Assembly (NCBI RefSeq): GCF_000003815.2 | Contig: NC_049980.1 | Span: 33,155,733-33,219,732, forward strand | Length of the DNA: 64,000 nt | Source: Branchiostoma floridae | Lineage: Eukaryota > Chordata > Leptocardii > Amphioxiformes > Branchiostomatidae | Reading direction: 5' to 3' | Part shown: piece by piece, positions 12,616-22,345 of the stretch | How positions within the stretch are numbered: position 1 is the stretch's first letter | Layout of the letters: each line of letters begins with the position of its first letter | Notes under the pieces: model-generated | What the model saw: the letters and a program-made list of their open reading frames with translations, nothing else | Told to the model about the DNA's origin: nothing | Database searches by the model: none | Program-made: the position numbers and the translations under genes

Positions 12616-12730
12616 AACAGCAATGGCACTTCCCAAAAAAACTAATAGTGAAAGGTCATATATATCTACTTGTCAAGTAGATATATATGACCTTTCACTA
12701 TTAGTTTTTTTGGGAAGTGCCATTGCTGTT
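12616..12730. repeat. Perfect 57-bp palindrome with 1-nt spacer
   Basis: Left arm 12616-12672 and right arm 12674-12730 are exact reverse complements around a single T. Both arms are part of the surrounding tandem-repeat unit (CTATTAG then GCCATTGCTGTT). Confidence 0.9.
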
Positions 12731-13050
12731 CTGAAAAAAATGTTGAATCTGAAAACTAATTATGGCCTGCACAGTAGCACAGCAGGATGACAGAGCCTTA
12801 TAAATGTTTACCTAACTTAATCCAGAGATTAGACTCAGAGGTTAGACCAGACAATATCATATTTCACTACCTGTGCCAGTTCTGTGGACATGTCTGTTCT
12901 GACAAAATGTTGAACCTAAAAATATCATGTACAAATGTACTAACTAACTATAAACAGGAAAGGATTTTATAAACAGTCAGCCTTATAAATTGTTAATCTA
13001 GCATTTGCAGTGATAAGACAATATCATGTTTTATTATTAGTATCAGAGAG

Positions 13051-13150
13051 NNNNNNNNNNNNNNNNNNNNNNNNNNNNNNNNNNNNNNNNNNNNNNNNNN
13101 NNNNNNNNNNNNNNNNNNNNNNNNNNNNNNNNNNNNNNNNNNNNNNNNNN
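13051..13150. other. Assembly gap (N)
   Basis: Exactly 100 unresolved bases, probably a gap of unknown length, at the end of the tandem array. Confidence 1.
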
Positions 13151-13187
13151 AAGGATATGATTATATATAGGTAGGAAGGGAATTACA

Positions 13188-13454
13188 TTTGCATGCGTGG
13201 GTTGGTGGTGTGTCGGGGGCAGGGCGTAGGTTGGTCATACGTTACGTGACGCACGCAGGCCGACCTTGCCAAAGTTATTACAGACAGCATCGTTACGTCT
13301 GCAGCGACGTAGGACATCACGTGGCAGTCACAGCTGGCTTAGGTCACGGAATGGAAATTAGAAGGATATAATTTTCAAAACAGCTCAGTTTTAGGGACGT
13401 TGTTAGATCTCCATAAGCCAAAGAGAACATCCACTGGTATAGTGATGTCTCAAG
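13188..13454 (+). promoter_or_regulatory. CpG-rich segment; possible promoter or 5' UTR exon of gene 2
   Basis: CpG density is high at 13190-13340 (for example TACGTTACGTGACGCACGC) within AT-rich flanks. It is followed by a donor-like CAAG/gtaggt at 13454-13455. Gene 2's first coding exon seems to start after a splice acceptor at 16648-16649, which implies an upstream non-coding exon, and this is the best candidate. The 60-codon frame here shows no domain. Confidence 0.22.
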
Positions 13455-14662
13455 GTAGGTAATGATCAAATATGGTTACTGTATCAGTTTTCATCAGAGG
13501 TTTTTCTTGTAATGATTGAGATAGTGAATGTCTATTCTTTGCTGTTAAGGTTCAAGGTTTAAAATAGACTATATAATCTAATGATAATCATAACAGTTAT
13601 CACAAAGTTATCATAATTTTCTTTGTGACAGCCAATTATTACAAGCATGGACACCAATTAGAATGTTACAGTAACTGTTGAAATGCATCCTTCAGATTTG
13701 ATTTTAGGACATAATACAGGGGAAATTGTCCAGGAAATATCATAGGTAGAATTGGTGGGAAAAGTCCGGAATTTTCCACCTCCCTGGAATGGGATTTTCC
13801 GCCAGAAGCCAGACCTGGTAATACGATCCGCGTCACATGACTCAGGACTATACCATTTGTGGGAGTCAGAAGGAAGGTGTGACTGAGGGTGTGACAAAGG
13901 TAGGGCCACCATTTTAGCTTTACTACCTGGTGTCAGAGAGACATAGGTGCATATTTGGACACATACACGTATGTAGTCCCTCTCTTTATATTCCGTGTAT
14001 CGTACAGTAGCCCTCTAGCCTATTGACACCATTCTAAAGGATTGGGAGATTGAGTGGCCTTGTTCACGTTGTAAGGGCATTGTGTGCTGATTGACAAACA
14101 AGTGTCTAATACTGTGTAAATACGGGGCCTTTTTGACTTTTGAAACAGGACTGAATGAATGACATGTATGCTATTTGACTCGGGTTACCCCGACAGTATG
14201 TATATGAGCCCAAACATACAGTTTTGCTGGTTGCCCAGTTGCAGTTGAAATCTGCATTAAATTGTATCACTTAACTGAAAGCCGTTGCTTTAACACATGT
14301 ACACAATATATTATGTCTAAGCTCTGTGTGATGACGTCAAGTTAACACTCTGAATTGATTTTTAGGGGAATGCATAATTTTTATTCTCCTTTCAGTGACT
14401 CCCTGGTGACATAATATGTATCATTGTGAGTCACAACATTCTCCTATAACCATCAGTCTCAGAAAAGGAAACTTAATCTATTTCTTTTACATTTTTGAGG
14501 CATTTATGCTATACATTTATAAAGGACAAAAATTCAGCAGTCAGTTTGTCATTATATATATATTATGCGCCTTATTCTATATAATTACAAAATGCATTTC
14601 AATGCCATACTCCTTTTATATACATGTGCTGGATACTAGTCTGCCAGCTTGAATACTAAAGG

Positions 14663-14850
14663 TACTGTAAACCATAAAACATTTGCGTGATTTTATTTTC
14701 ACAGTGACCGCTTACTGCAAAATCAAGATCTGTTTTGCAATTCTAATTTGTGCCACTGTACAGAAGTGTTTCAGCTGTGAATTGTAAACACCACGAAAAC
14801 CACCTTTTCCCTCCCACTGTGACACAAAGCCACCGCAAAAATAACTGCAT
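14663..14850. repeat. Dispersed MITE, TACTGTAAA / CGCAAAAATAA type
   Basis: Starts TACTGTAAACCATAAAAC and shares a GTTTTATTTTCACAGTGACC-like phrase and the closing CCACCGCAAAAATAA with the copy at 31915. Part of the same family is seen at 40958-41060 and 21120-21240. Non-coding. Confidence 0.5.
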
Positions 14851-15521
14851 TCCTGGTAGCCTGCCACATTGAATAGGTGGGTAATACTGTGAAATTGACT
14901 GGAAAGGTCATAGGTGAGAGTGCACGCACAGCAAGTTGCCAGACTGGTTAGGAGACAGTGCCAGAGGGCAAATGTGGGTAGGACTGTGTTACCTTTAGTA
15001 TTACTGAAAGCTGTGTTCCAGTATAGGTGTGTATTATACATCAACTCAGACTTCCTCAAGAGCGGTGTGTTTTCCTAAATATTACGCAAGGTACTTCTAA
15101 TGATTATAACTTAGGAGCATTACATTGTACATGGGAGACAGTGTCAGAGGGCAAATGTGTATCCAAAAGACTGTATTACCGCCAGTAACCTTCAATTCCA
15201 GGTGTGTATATCAACTCAGATTTCCTGAAGGGCCGTGTGTTTTTCTAAATACTCCACAAGGTACTTGTAACGATTATTACTAAAACTAGACACTGTCAGA
15301 TAGAAATACTTATTTCAATATTTGTCAGTCATGTTTTTTGGGTGACAAAAGGAAAGGCATGTCATTAAACTACCCGTGTCAGAATTACACCCAGAATCGA
15401 GGTGTTCAAGATATTCAGGTCTTATCATATAGAGTGGATTCTCATTCTGTCAGTAACTGTCACCAATAGGGTGGGGAGTGGGGGAGGGGGCATCTTCATG
15501 TCATCAGAATATTAGGTTTTA

Positions 15522-15618
15522 AAGCCTGGTATCCAGCTGTATTATAGCCCCCGAGTCTCTTCTGTCTTCTCCGCAAAGAAGTGACTCAGGGGCTATAATA
15601 TGGCTGGATACCAGGCTA
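15522..15618. mobile_element. Short MITE, AGCCTGGTATCCAG family, copy 1
   Basis: About 97 bp with inverted ends AGCCTGGTATCCAG and CTGGATACCAGGCT and a second inner hairpin (GCCCCCGAGTC with GACTCAGGGGC), so almost the whole element folds back. A second copy is at 51811. Confidence 0.65.
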
Positions 15619-16396
15619 ATAGCTTTAACCAACTGAAGCCAAGACTAGGGTGAGGTGTGCTAAGTTTCATGAATACAGTATACATATCACATGATGCTCA
15701 ATGTAACACAAGCAAGCTGCTGCTGCATGCTTGAAAAGATGTATTGTACCAAATGGTGGGTACACTGTCTAGCTATACAAACATAATTATATCAAATACC
15801 TTCATTGTTTACTAATTTAGGTATAAATGCTAAATATTGTTATTCATTTTGATATGTTGATTACATACCAGAATTGTCCACAAATGAATATGTCCAGATC
15901 CAGGCAGTGTTCTAAATAGGATCAACCTATTTTAAGACTTCACTGTGAGCTCGTTAGCACACTACCATCACAAGACATAATGGACAACAAAAACTACATG
16001 GAGAACACAAGTCTCATATTTGCGCAGAAAGGTTATATGATAAGATCATCCTTCATAATCATTCTAATCTGATCTGGTATCTTATGTATTGGGATATTAT
16101 GAAATATTGAATGTGATGGCTACATTCATTCCCTGATATAATATTTGATCAGTATTCTCATGGAGACCTCTTTCAAATATGTATATACATGTATTTACAC
16201 ACCTGGTACATGTATAACTGAAGACCTGAACCTCAGCTATAACTATCCTTCCCTGCACAACCATAGGCTTTATGTACATGTACATTGTATTCACACAGGT
16301 ACATGTTTAAGACCTGAACCTCAGCTATAACTATCCATCCCTGCACAACCACAGAGTTTATGTACATGTAATGTATTATTGCTATGTAATGCCAAT

Positions 16397-16653
16397 GTGT
16401 AGCTGTTGTTGTTTCAATATGGGGCATGAGACTCAATAAATATTCTCTATGCATTACACAGGTAGGTGACCCAAGCCCTAGACTCCACTATTCTTCATCC
16501 CTGCACAAGAACAAGATGGCAGCTCTACTAAAGTTCCAGAGCCTACTCTTTGCCTCCTCTCACCTGTTGTGCACATCAATGTGCAGCCGTTGTTGTTTTA
16601 ATATGTTCCATGCAACTGATTCAATAGATATTCTCTCTGTCCTATGCAGGTAG
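16397..16653 (+). pseudogene. Partial tandem copy of gene 2's first exon (decoy start)
   Basis: A ~188-bp tandem duplicate of the acceptor, 5' UTR and start of gene 2. Acceptors CAG/GTAGGTGACCC occur at 16461 and 16649. The copy carries ATG at 16515 opening MAALLKF as in the real gene, but then diverges and stops at 16653 after 46 codons. Two more diverged partial copies of the 5' UTR part lie at about 16201-16380. If transcribed in the same RNA, its ATG would act as a short upstream frame that ends before the true start at 16707. Confidence 0.6.
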
Positions 16654-16706
16654 GTGACCCAAACCCTAGACTCCACTGATCATCCCTGCACAAGAACAAG
16701 AACAAA

Positions 16707-17022
16707 ATGGCAGCTCTTCTGAAGTTCCTCCTCCTCCTTGCCTCCTGTTCCCTGTTCTGTACCACCCCTGCTGCTGCTGCCACACACTGCCCCAGACCCT
16801 GCGACTGTTTCCTGACCAGAGCAAACACCTACAGCGTCTACTGCAAGAAGAAGGGTCTCACGGACGTCCCGTCTGGCCTGCCCGCGAACACGACATACCT
16901 GGACCTCCAGGAGAACAGGATCATGAACCTCGGGAACCGGTCGCTGAGTCAGATGCCACAACTAGAGGAGCTCATCCTGACGTCCAACCAGATCAGTAAC
17001 ATCGACAGTGATGCTTTCACAG
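16707..17022 (+). CDS. Gene 2 exon 1 (signal peptide, LRRNT, first LRRs)
   Basis: ATG in context CAAAATGG; 105 codons plus one base; donor gt at 17023. Encodes a Leu-rich signal peptide followed by CPRPCDC and the first two LRRs. Confidence 0.88.
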
Positions 17023-20000
17023 GTAGATTTTCAAACTGGTTTGTGTACTACCCCCTCGTCTGTGGAACAGGTCTATGCATGTTTTACATTATAGACTGAC
17101 CATGGCATTGGTATTATGCTACATCATGTGGAGGGTAGTAGTAGTAGTAGTACAGTACAGCTGCAGTAGTAATAATAGTAGGTAGTTGCTGTAGTAGTAG
17201 TAGTAGCAGTATTTTATTATTAAAAAATTAAAACTATACATTTAAAATTGGACAGCTAAACAACTGAAAAGGATAATAATTATATCATTAAGAAATTGCA
17301 TTAAATTTTGTTGTTTCTGATGGTGAAGCTTCAAGCATTAATATCTGGCATCAAACCTTTGCACATAAAAGAACCCAGCACGTTTATTGATAAGGGTAGG
17401 GGCAACCTGGTTTGCTTGGCTAAAAATGTGAGCCATTCTGAAGCCCAACTGCAACTAGCTACATGAAAAACCATCATGCTTCTCCTCAGTTGAGGGTTAC
17501 AAAAAGAAGAGGAGAAGGCTCTGTGATTCCTGAAATTTGCATAGAGTAAACACCTATCATGACCAGTAACTGACTGAGGCCCAGACTGAAGCTGTTGAAC
17601 GTCTCCAGAGATGAAAAGACCCGAAAAAGAAACACCTATCACAATGATTATCATTCATATCAACTAATGGCATATATTACATTGTTTACACTCTCAGGGA
17701 CAACCAAGCTACGAAGGCTCGTTCTCACCAACAACGAGTTAGACAGGGTGCCGTCCGACGCCCTCCAACCACTCGCCAACCTGAAGGAGCTGTTTCTGGA
17801 TGACAACTCCATAACTGCCCTCCAGGCGGACGGTTTCGTGGGCAACGCCAACCTGACGCATCTACGCCTCGGGTACAACCGTATCGGGGCCATCGACAAT
17901 ATTGCCTTCACAAAGCTCGAGAAGCTGGAGGTCCTGGAACTCCAAGGGAACCTGTTGACGGAAGTTCCTGAGCAAGCCTTCTTCGACCTGACCTCGTTGA
18001 TAACCCTGCATCTTGACCACAACAGGTTAGCTCCTTTGCTATTTAGATATGAGACGTCGCCTGTGGAAGTTCCAACATTGTTTGTATATAAATGGCCTTT
18101 CCTTCAGATGACCTCTGATCTCCGAACTTGTGCACAAACTATTGTTTTGATTTTATGCACTTATGACTTGAATTGTACATTGTAAATAGATTGTAGACAT
18201 ATTTAAGATTAACTTGTCAGATATGTTGTTAGTTCTTGATTATGCCAGTGATGTGTAGCGTTATGATTTACCTTTACAGTAGAAGCCAGTTAATTGCACA
18301 ACAGATTAACGCACACTTCTGTTAACTGTACAGAATCCCAAAATCCCAAACCAGTGCGGTCAACCTAGATAGCTTCGCATTATTGCACTATCCGTATAAT
18401 TGCACGAAATTTACTGGCAAATAGGCCGTGCAATTAAGCGGCTTCTACTGTATTGTGTATTTGTCCCTGCTTGTATATATAGACTCCATTATCAGCTACG
18501 CTGCCTGTGAGTCTGTGTAATGTATTACGTCTCATAACAGGTTAGCACAGCTCGGCCGTGGACCCTTCCAGCACCTGAGGGTGGTCCAGAACCTCTACAT
18601 CAGCGACCAACGGACTCCATTATTGTGTATTTGTCCCTGCTTGTAGACTCCATTATCAGCAATGCTGCCTGTGAGTCTGTGTAATGTACAGTGTATTTGT
18701 CTCATAACAGGTTAGCTCAGCTCGGTCGCGGACCCTTCCAGCATCTGAGGGTGGTCCAGAACCTCTACATCAGCGACCAGCGGATTCCGTTATTGTGTAT
18801 TTGTCACTGCTTGTAGACTCCATTATCAGCAATGCTGCCTGTGAGTCTGTGTAATGTACAGTGTATTTGTCTCATAACAGGTTAGCTCAGCTCGGTCGCG
18901 GACCCTTCCAGCATCTGAGGGTGGTCCAGAACCTCTACATCAGCGACCAGCGGATTCCTGGCGCCCTGCAGATGGACTTTCACGCCTTCGGGGGGCTCCA
19001 CGAGCTCACCACTCTGGAGCTGCAGTACTGCAAGCTGACGGACGTGCCCTTCGGACAGATCAGCGTCATTCCCAAGCTGAAGGTCCTCCGCCTGACAGGA
19101 AATTACATCACGGCACTTCCTGCTGCCTCCCTCCCACAGAACCTGGAGGAGGTGTACCTGAACTTGATGAACCTGACGGTTTGTTTGTTTGTTTTATTTG
19201 TTTCTTTATTTATTAGGGATCTTCATTAGTTCAATACAAGAAACTATTCTTCCTGGAGTCCTCTACATACAATCCTATAAAATAGAATACAATGAATTTC
19301 ACATATAATGTCAATCAAGCAATTAGCATAAATCAATAACATCATTAATCATATTACATCATACAATGATGAGCTGAGTTATCATATGTTGGGTTTTGTA
19401 GAGGTCAGAGGTCAAGTATTTTTACAGAAGTCTATTCAAACGTCTACCACCATGAGATAATTGGAGATGTTTTATGTTTAATATATAATTTATATGATTT
19501 TTTGTCCAAATTCAGGTCATCCAGACGGGCACCTTCTCCGGGCTGGGGAAGCTCAGGGTCATCGACCTGGGCAGTAACCCGATCACCACCATGGAGAGCG
19601 GGGCCTTCCAGAACCTGCCGTCGCTGCAGACGCTGGGGCTGAGCCGGTTACAGAGGCTGGAGTCGGTTGCGGAGGACGTGTTCATGAACGTGCGGAGCCT
19701 GGAGGTGCTTTGAAATCTTTATATCAACCAACCTGTTAGCTTAACACCTTGAAATAGTTTAATTGTATCTTGTTGTCTCTGCATATGTCTGTTTTGTCTG
19801 TTATCAGTGACCTGTACCTAGCCCGTCGTGGCATGAATGTACAATAAAGGTCTTTCATTCATTCATTCATTAAAATACCATGTTGCAGACTTTTAGTCAA
19901 GTCTGAATTGTGTTGGCATTCACATGTATACTCCTCCAGAAAGAATTGCACTTAAAGTTAAGTACAGCAGTTTAAGAAAAAAACATATTTCAAAATCTTA

Positions 20001-22337
20001 CTAACAAACAATTTTTTAGGTGCTGGACCTCTCCTACAGCAGCCTCAGCACTTTCGCACCCATCAGGGAGTTCACCTCTGTCAGGAACCTCACCCTGTCG
20101 GGGAACCCCATCCAGGCCATCACCAAGGGCGACTTCAGCCACCTCACACAGGTACCAGTATCATCATCTTTTCATCTACATGTACATGTACATTACTTCT
20201 CCTACATTACACTACCCCTAGATAACCCCATCCAGGCCATCACCAAGGGCGACTTCAGCCACCTCACACAGGTACCAGTACCATCATCATTTCATCTCCT
20301 ACATTACACTACCCCCAGATAACTCCATCCAGGCCATCACCAAGGGCAACTTCAGCCACCTGACACAGGTTTGTTTGTTTGTGCCTTTCTTTGGTCTCGA
20401 CAAGTGCTCCATTTGGCTGTTAGGACAGCTTTTCGTGGAGGTTGAGTTGAACAGGTACCAATATCATTATCAGGGGAACCCCATCCAGGCCATCACCAAG
20501 GGAGACTTCAGCCACCTCACACAGGTACCAGTACCATTATCATTTCTCCTACATGTACATCTACATTACACTACCCCCCAGATAACTCCATCAGAGGCAA
20601 TTTGTATAAAGTTGTCACCTATCACCCTGAACCTCACCCTGTCGGGGAACCCCATCCAGGCCATCACCAAGGGAGACTTCAGCCACCTCACACAGGTACC
20701 AGTACCATCATCATTTCATCTACATGTACATGTACATTACTTCTCCTATATTACACTACCCCCAGATAACTCCATCCAGGCCATCACCAAGGGCGACTTC
20801 AGCCACCTCACACAGGTGCCATTATCGAATACCATTGTTTCCAATGGGAACCCAAAATTGTATTCAGCTTAACTTTGTCTTGCCCTGGACATCCAAGATT
20901 GTCTTCAGCTCTTTTGCATTCATAGTTAGGCTATAAAAGACCAGTTTCTCCCAAATCACTTCTAAATCAGTGTCACTGACGAAAGATAGTGGATGCTATT
21001 TGAAATGTCAGACTGTTTCCAAAATCATATCCAGGTGCTTGAGTAACTGTTTTTTAGTATAACTTATTACCTGGATGTCTAACCTTCATCGAGGTACCAT
21101 TATCATTATCATTTCTGGTTGGATCTTGATTTATGGTAAATGCATTTATGTTTGCAGGATTTTTAATTTCCTAGTAGTGGAAAAATGGAGTGTTCGCGAA
21201 TTGGTTTTGAGTTCACTGTAGCACCATATGCTGTAGTCACATGCATTGTGTACTGCAATTGAAAGATGTTTGCTGATGAAACTATTTACGGGGGTCACAA
21301 AACATGTTTTAGATTTCAAAGTTTCCATTCATTCATTTTCATTTTTTTTCTAGGTGGTGCAGCTGAACCTCCAGGATGCAGGACTGAGAGAGATCCAGGC
21401 GGACACCTTCACCCGACTCCGCAGCCTGGTGTCTCTGGATCTCTCCAACAACGCCATCTCCACCATTCCCGCTGGCACATTCAAGAACATGAAGAATCTC
21501 ACACAGCTCATCATCAAGGACTCGCAAGTGAAGAGCGTGAGCGAAAACGCGTTCGACGGCCTGTCCAAGCTGGAAACACTGGACTTATCGTACAACCAGA
21601 TCGGGTATATAGCGAAGGGAACCTTCAAGGACCTGAACGCGCTACGAGAGCTTTACCTACAAGGAGGACGCCTGGAGAACATTGAGGAAAAGTCGTTCGA
21701 CAGCTGTAAAACGTTACATAAGTTACACCTGCAGTCCAACCAACTAAACACTTTACCAAAGGACTTGCTTTCGCCCCTGGAGTCCACACTAAAACAGTTG
21801 GGTCTATCAGGCAACCCCTGGGCTTGTGACTGTGACATTGTACCCCTGGCTACGTGGCTAAAAGGGAACCAACAGTTCCCCATTATCTGTGCCTCCCCTG
21901 TAGAACTAAAGGGGAACACGTCGAACGAGATTGATCTTGCAAATCTACCATGCACATCTACCCTACACAAGCACCTGGCAAAGATTGCTCCCATAGTGAT
22001 ACCGATCATCGTGTTGCTAGTTCTGGCCGGCTTGGGGGTGTTTTTCTTCCTGCGGTGGAGGAAACACCGAGAGGGGGACACTACCGTGAAATACAGGAGA
22101 ACAGAGGACAGTTTCCACCTGGGAGACGTGATTGAGGACAATGACACAAGCGACTACGCAGTGGGCGACCGGAGTCGGCTGGAGTTCAACCACTTTGATA
22201 AGAACACGCAATCCCTCGTGAACGACACCGCAGAGGAGGATGAGAACAGGGAAGAAGATGTGGACGAAGATGATGACGATGAAACAAAGAGACTTTCCAA
22301 CGATTTTGGCAACCATGTTGGGGAGGCGACGTGTTAG
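16707..22337 (+). CDS. Gene 2: LRR type I membrane receptor, six coding exons, 748 aa
   Basis: Probable cell-surface recognition or adhesion receptor. Coding exons 16707-17022, 17698-18025, 18881-19178, 19516-19704, 20020-20151 and 21354-22337 join in frame (2247 nt). Signal peptide about 1-25; LRRNT cysteines CPRPCDC at 28-34; then a continuous run of about twenty LRRs; C-terminal cap from NPWACDC (about 575) to LPC (621); membrane helix about 632-654, then RWRKHR; a 94-residue tail with an Asp/Glu run at about 715-731. The start was chosen because it alone joins a clean signal peptide to the LRRNT. Three separate stretches of this gene are partly tandem-duplicated: the first exon, the 5' half of exon 3 and the 3' half of exon 5. 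Gene 1 is the upstream paralogue. Ligand and signalling partners are not readable from sequence. Confidence 0.9.
17138..17207. repeat. GTA trinucleotide microsatellite in gene 2 intron 1
   Basis: Interrupted GTA/GTAGTA runs near 17138-17160 and 17187-17207. Confidence 0.8.
17698..18025 (+). CDS. Gene 2 exon 2 (LRRs)
   Basis: Acceptor AG 17696-17697; donor gt 18026. Enters with two bases completing a Gly codon and leaves in phase 2. Encodes about four and a half LRRs (for example LVLTNNELDRVPSDALQPL). Confidence 0.88.
18277..18450. mobile_element. MITE, CAGTAGAAGCC family, copy 2, in gene 2 intron 2
   Basis: 174 bp, ends CAGTAGAAGCCAGTTAATTG and CAATTAAGCGGCTTCTACTG, flanked by TA at 18275-18276 and 18451-18452. 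The intact TA duplication places it with Tc1/mariner/pogo-type MITEs. Confidence 0.75.
18507..18880 (+). repeat. Two extra tandem copies of intron end plus 5' half of exon 3
   Basis: Acceptor and exon starts repeat at 18541, 18711 and 18881, exactly 170 bp apart. The first two carry about 75 bases of exon (LGRGPFQHLRVVQNLYISDQR), then run into intron-like sequence with an in-frame TAG. Only the third continues into the full exon. A gtgagt donor-like site lies at 18671 and 18841, so copies 1 and 2 could in principle act as stop-bearing cassette exons, but only 40 bases separate each donor from the next acceptor. Confidence 0.85.
18881..19178 (+). CDS. Gene 2 exon 3 (LRRs)
   Basis: Acceptor AG 18879-18880; donor gt 19179. 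One base completes the Arg codon begun in exon 2, then 99 codons to phase 0. Chosen over the two upstream acceptor copies because only this one remains open. Confidence 0.85.
19516..19704 (+). CDS. Gene 2 exon 4 (LRRs)
   Basis: Acceptor AG 19514-19515; donor gt 19705; 63 codons, phase 0. Encodes two and a half LRRs (VIDLGSNPITTMESGAFQNL). Short enough to be missed by ORF scanning. Confidence 0.85.
20020..20151 (+). CDS. Gene 2 exon 5 (LRRs)
   Basis: Acceptor AG 20018-20019 after a T run; donor GTACCAGTA at 20152; 44 codons, phase 0, reading VLDLSYSSLSTF to the end at GDFSHLTQ. Confidence 0.85.
20222..20820 (+). repeat. Five extra partial copies of the exon 5 3' end with its donor
   Basis: The 3' ~50 bases of exon 5 (CCATCCAGGCCATCACCAAG through CACACAG) plus the start of the intron recur ending at about 20271, 20369, 20525, 20695 and 20816. 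Four keep a GTACCAGTA- or GTGCC-type donor. The copy ending at 20695 also keeps the earlier CTCACCCTGTCGGGG. Spacers share AATTTCATCTACATGTACAT-like and ACACTACCCCCAGATAAC phrases. Each copy is about 50 bases, not a multiple of three, so inclusion would break the frame. Confidence 0.85.
20940..21090 (+). mobile_element. Penelope-like fragment with hammerhead-like core (locus B), gene 2 intron 5
   Basis: At 20976-21005 the + strand reads CTGACGA, an extra A, a 6-bp stem AGATAG/CTATTT with loop TGGATG, then GAAA. The loop is identical to locus A at 9.6 kb while the stem bases differ and still pair. It is followed by CCAAAATCATATCCAGGTGC and ACCTGGATGTCTAACCTTC, both found again at 53.05-53.19 kb. 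Confidence 0.5.
21354..22337 (+). CDS. Gene 2 exon 6 (last LRRs, cap, membrane helix, acidic tail)
   Basis: Acceptor TAG ends at 21353 after a T-rich tract; 327 codons to TAG at 22335-22337. Encodes about six LRRs, the whole C-terminal cap (four Cys), the membrane helix and the acidic tail. Unlike gene 1, no intron interrupts the cap. Confidence 0.92.
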   Translation: MVQLNLQDAGLREIQADTFTRLRSLVSLDLSNNAISTIPAGTFKNMKNLTQLIIKDSQVKSVSENAFDGLSKLETLDLSYNQIGYIAKGTFKDLNALRELYLQGGRLENIEEKSFDSCKTLHKLHLQSNQLNTLPKDLLSPLESTLKQLGLSGNPWACDCDIVPLATWLKGNQQFPIICASPVELKGNTSNEIDLANLPCTSTLHKHLAKIAPIVIPIIVLLVLAGLGVFFFLRWRKHREGDTTVKYRRTEDSFHLGDVIEDNDTSDYAVGDRSRLEFNHFDKNTQSLVNDTAEEDENREEDVDEDDDDETKRLSNDFGNHVGEATC

Positions 22338-22345
22338 TCAGGATT

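Larger units (their letters stand above)
11340..13050. repeat. Degenerate ~180-200-bp tandem repeat array
   Basis: Units recur with the phrases GCAGCCATTGCTGTT, a CTGAATCT-GAAAACATCATG-type stretch, AGACAGGAAGCCTCATAAAT and GATAAGATTATACAATATGATC. They are seen near 11400, 11590, 11770, 12300, 12480, 12720 and 12880, and the array runs into the gap at 13051. Units differ by many substitutions and indels, so the array is old. It is split by an hAT-like insertion at 11934 and contains a perfect palindrome at 12616-12730. Confidence 0.75.

Noticed and set aside
13189-13371. 60-codon frame in the CpG-rich patch as a small protein
   Set aside because: No conserved feature. The composition simply follows local GC; a promoter or UTR reading is simpler.
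16515-16653. MAALLKF-starting 46-codon frame as a separate gene
   Set aside because: It is a truncated tandem copy of gene 2's first exon and stops before any LRRNT cysteine pattern.
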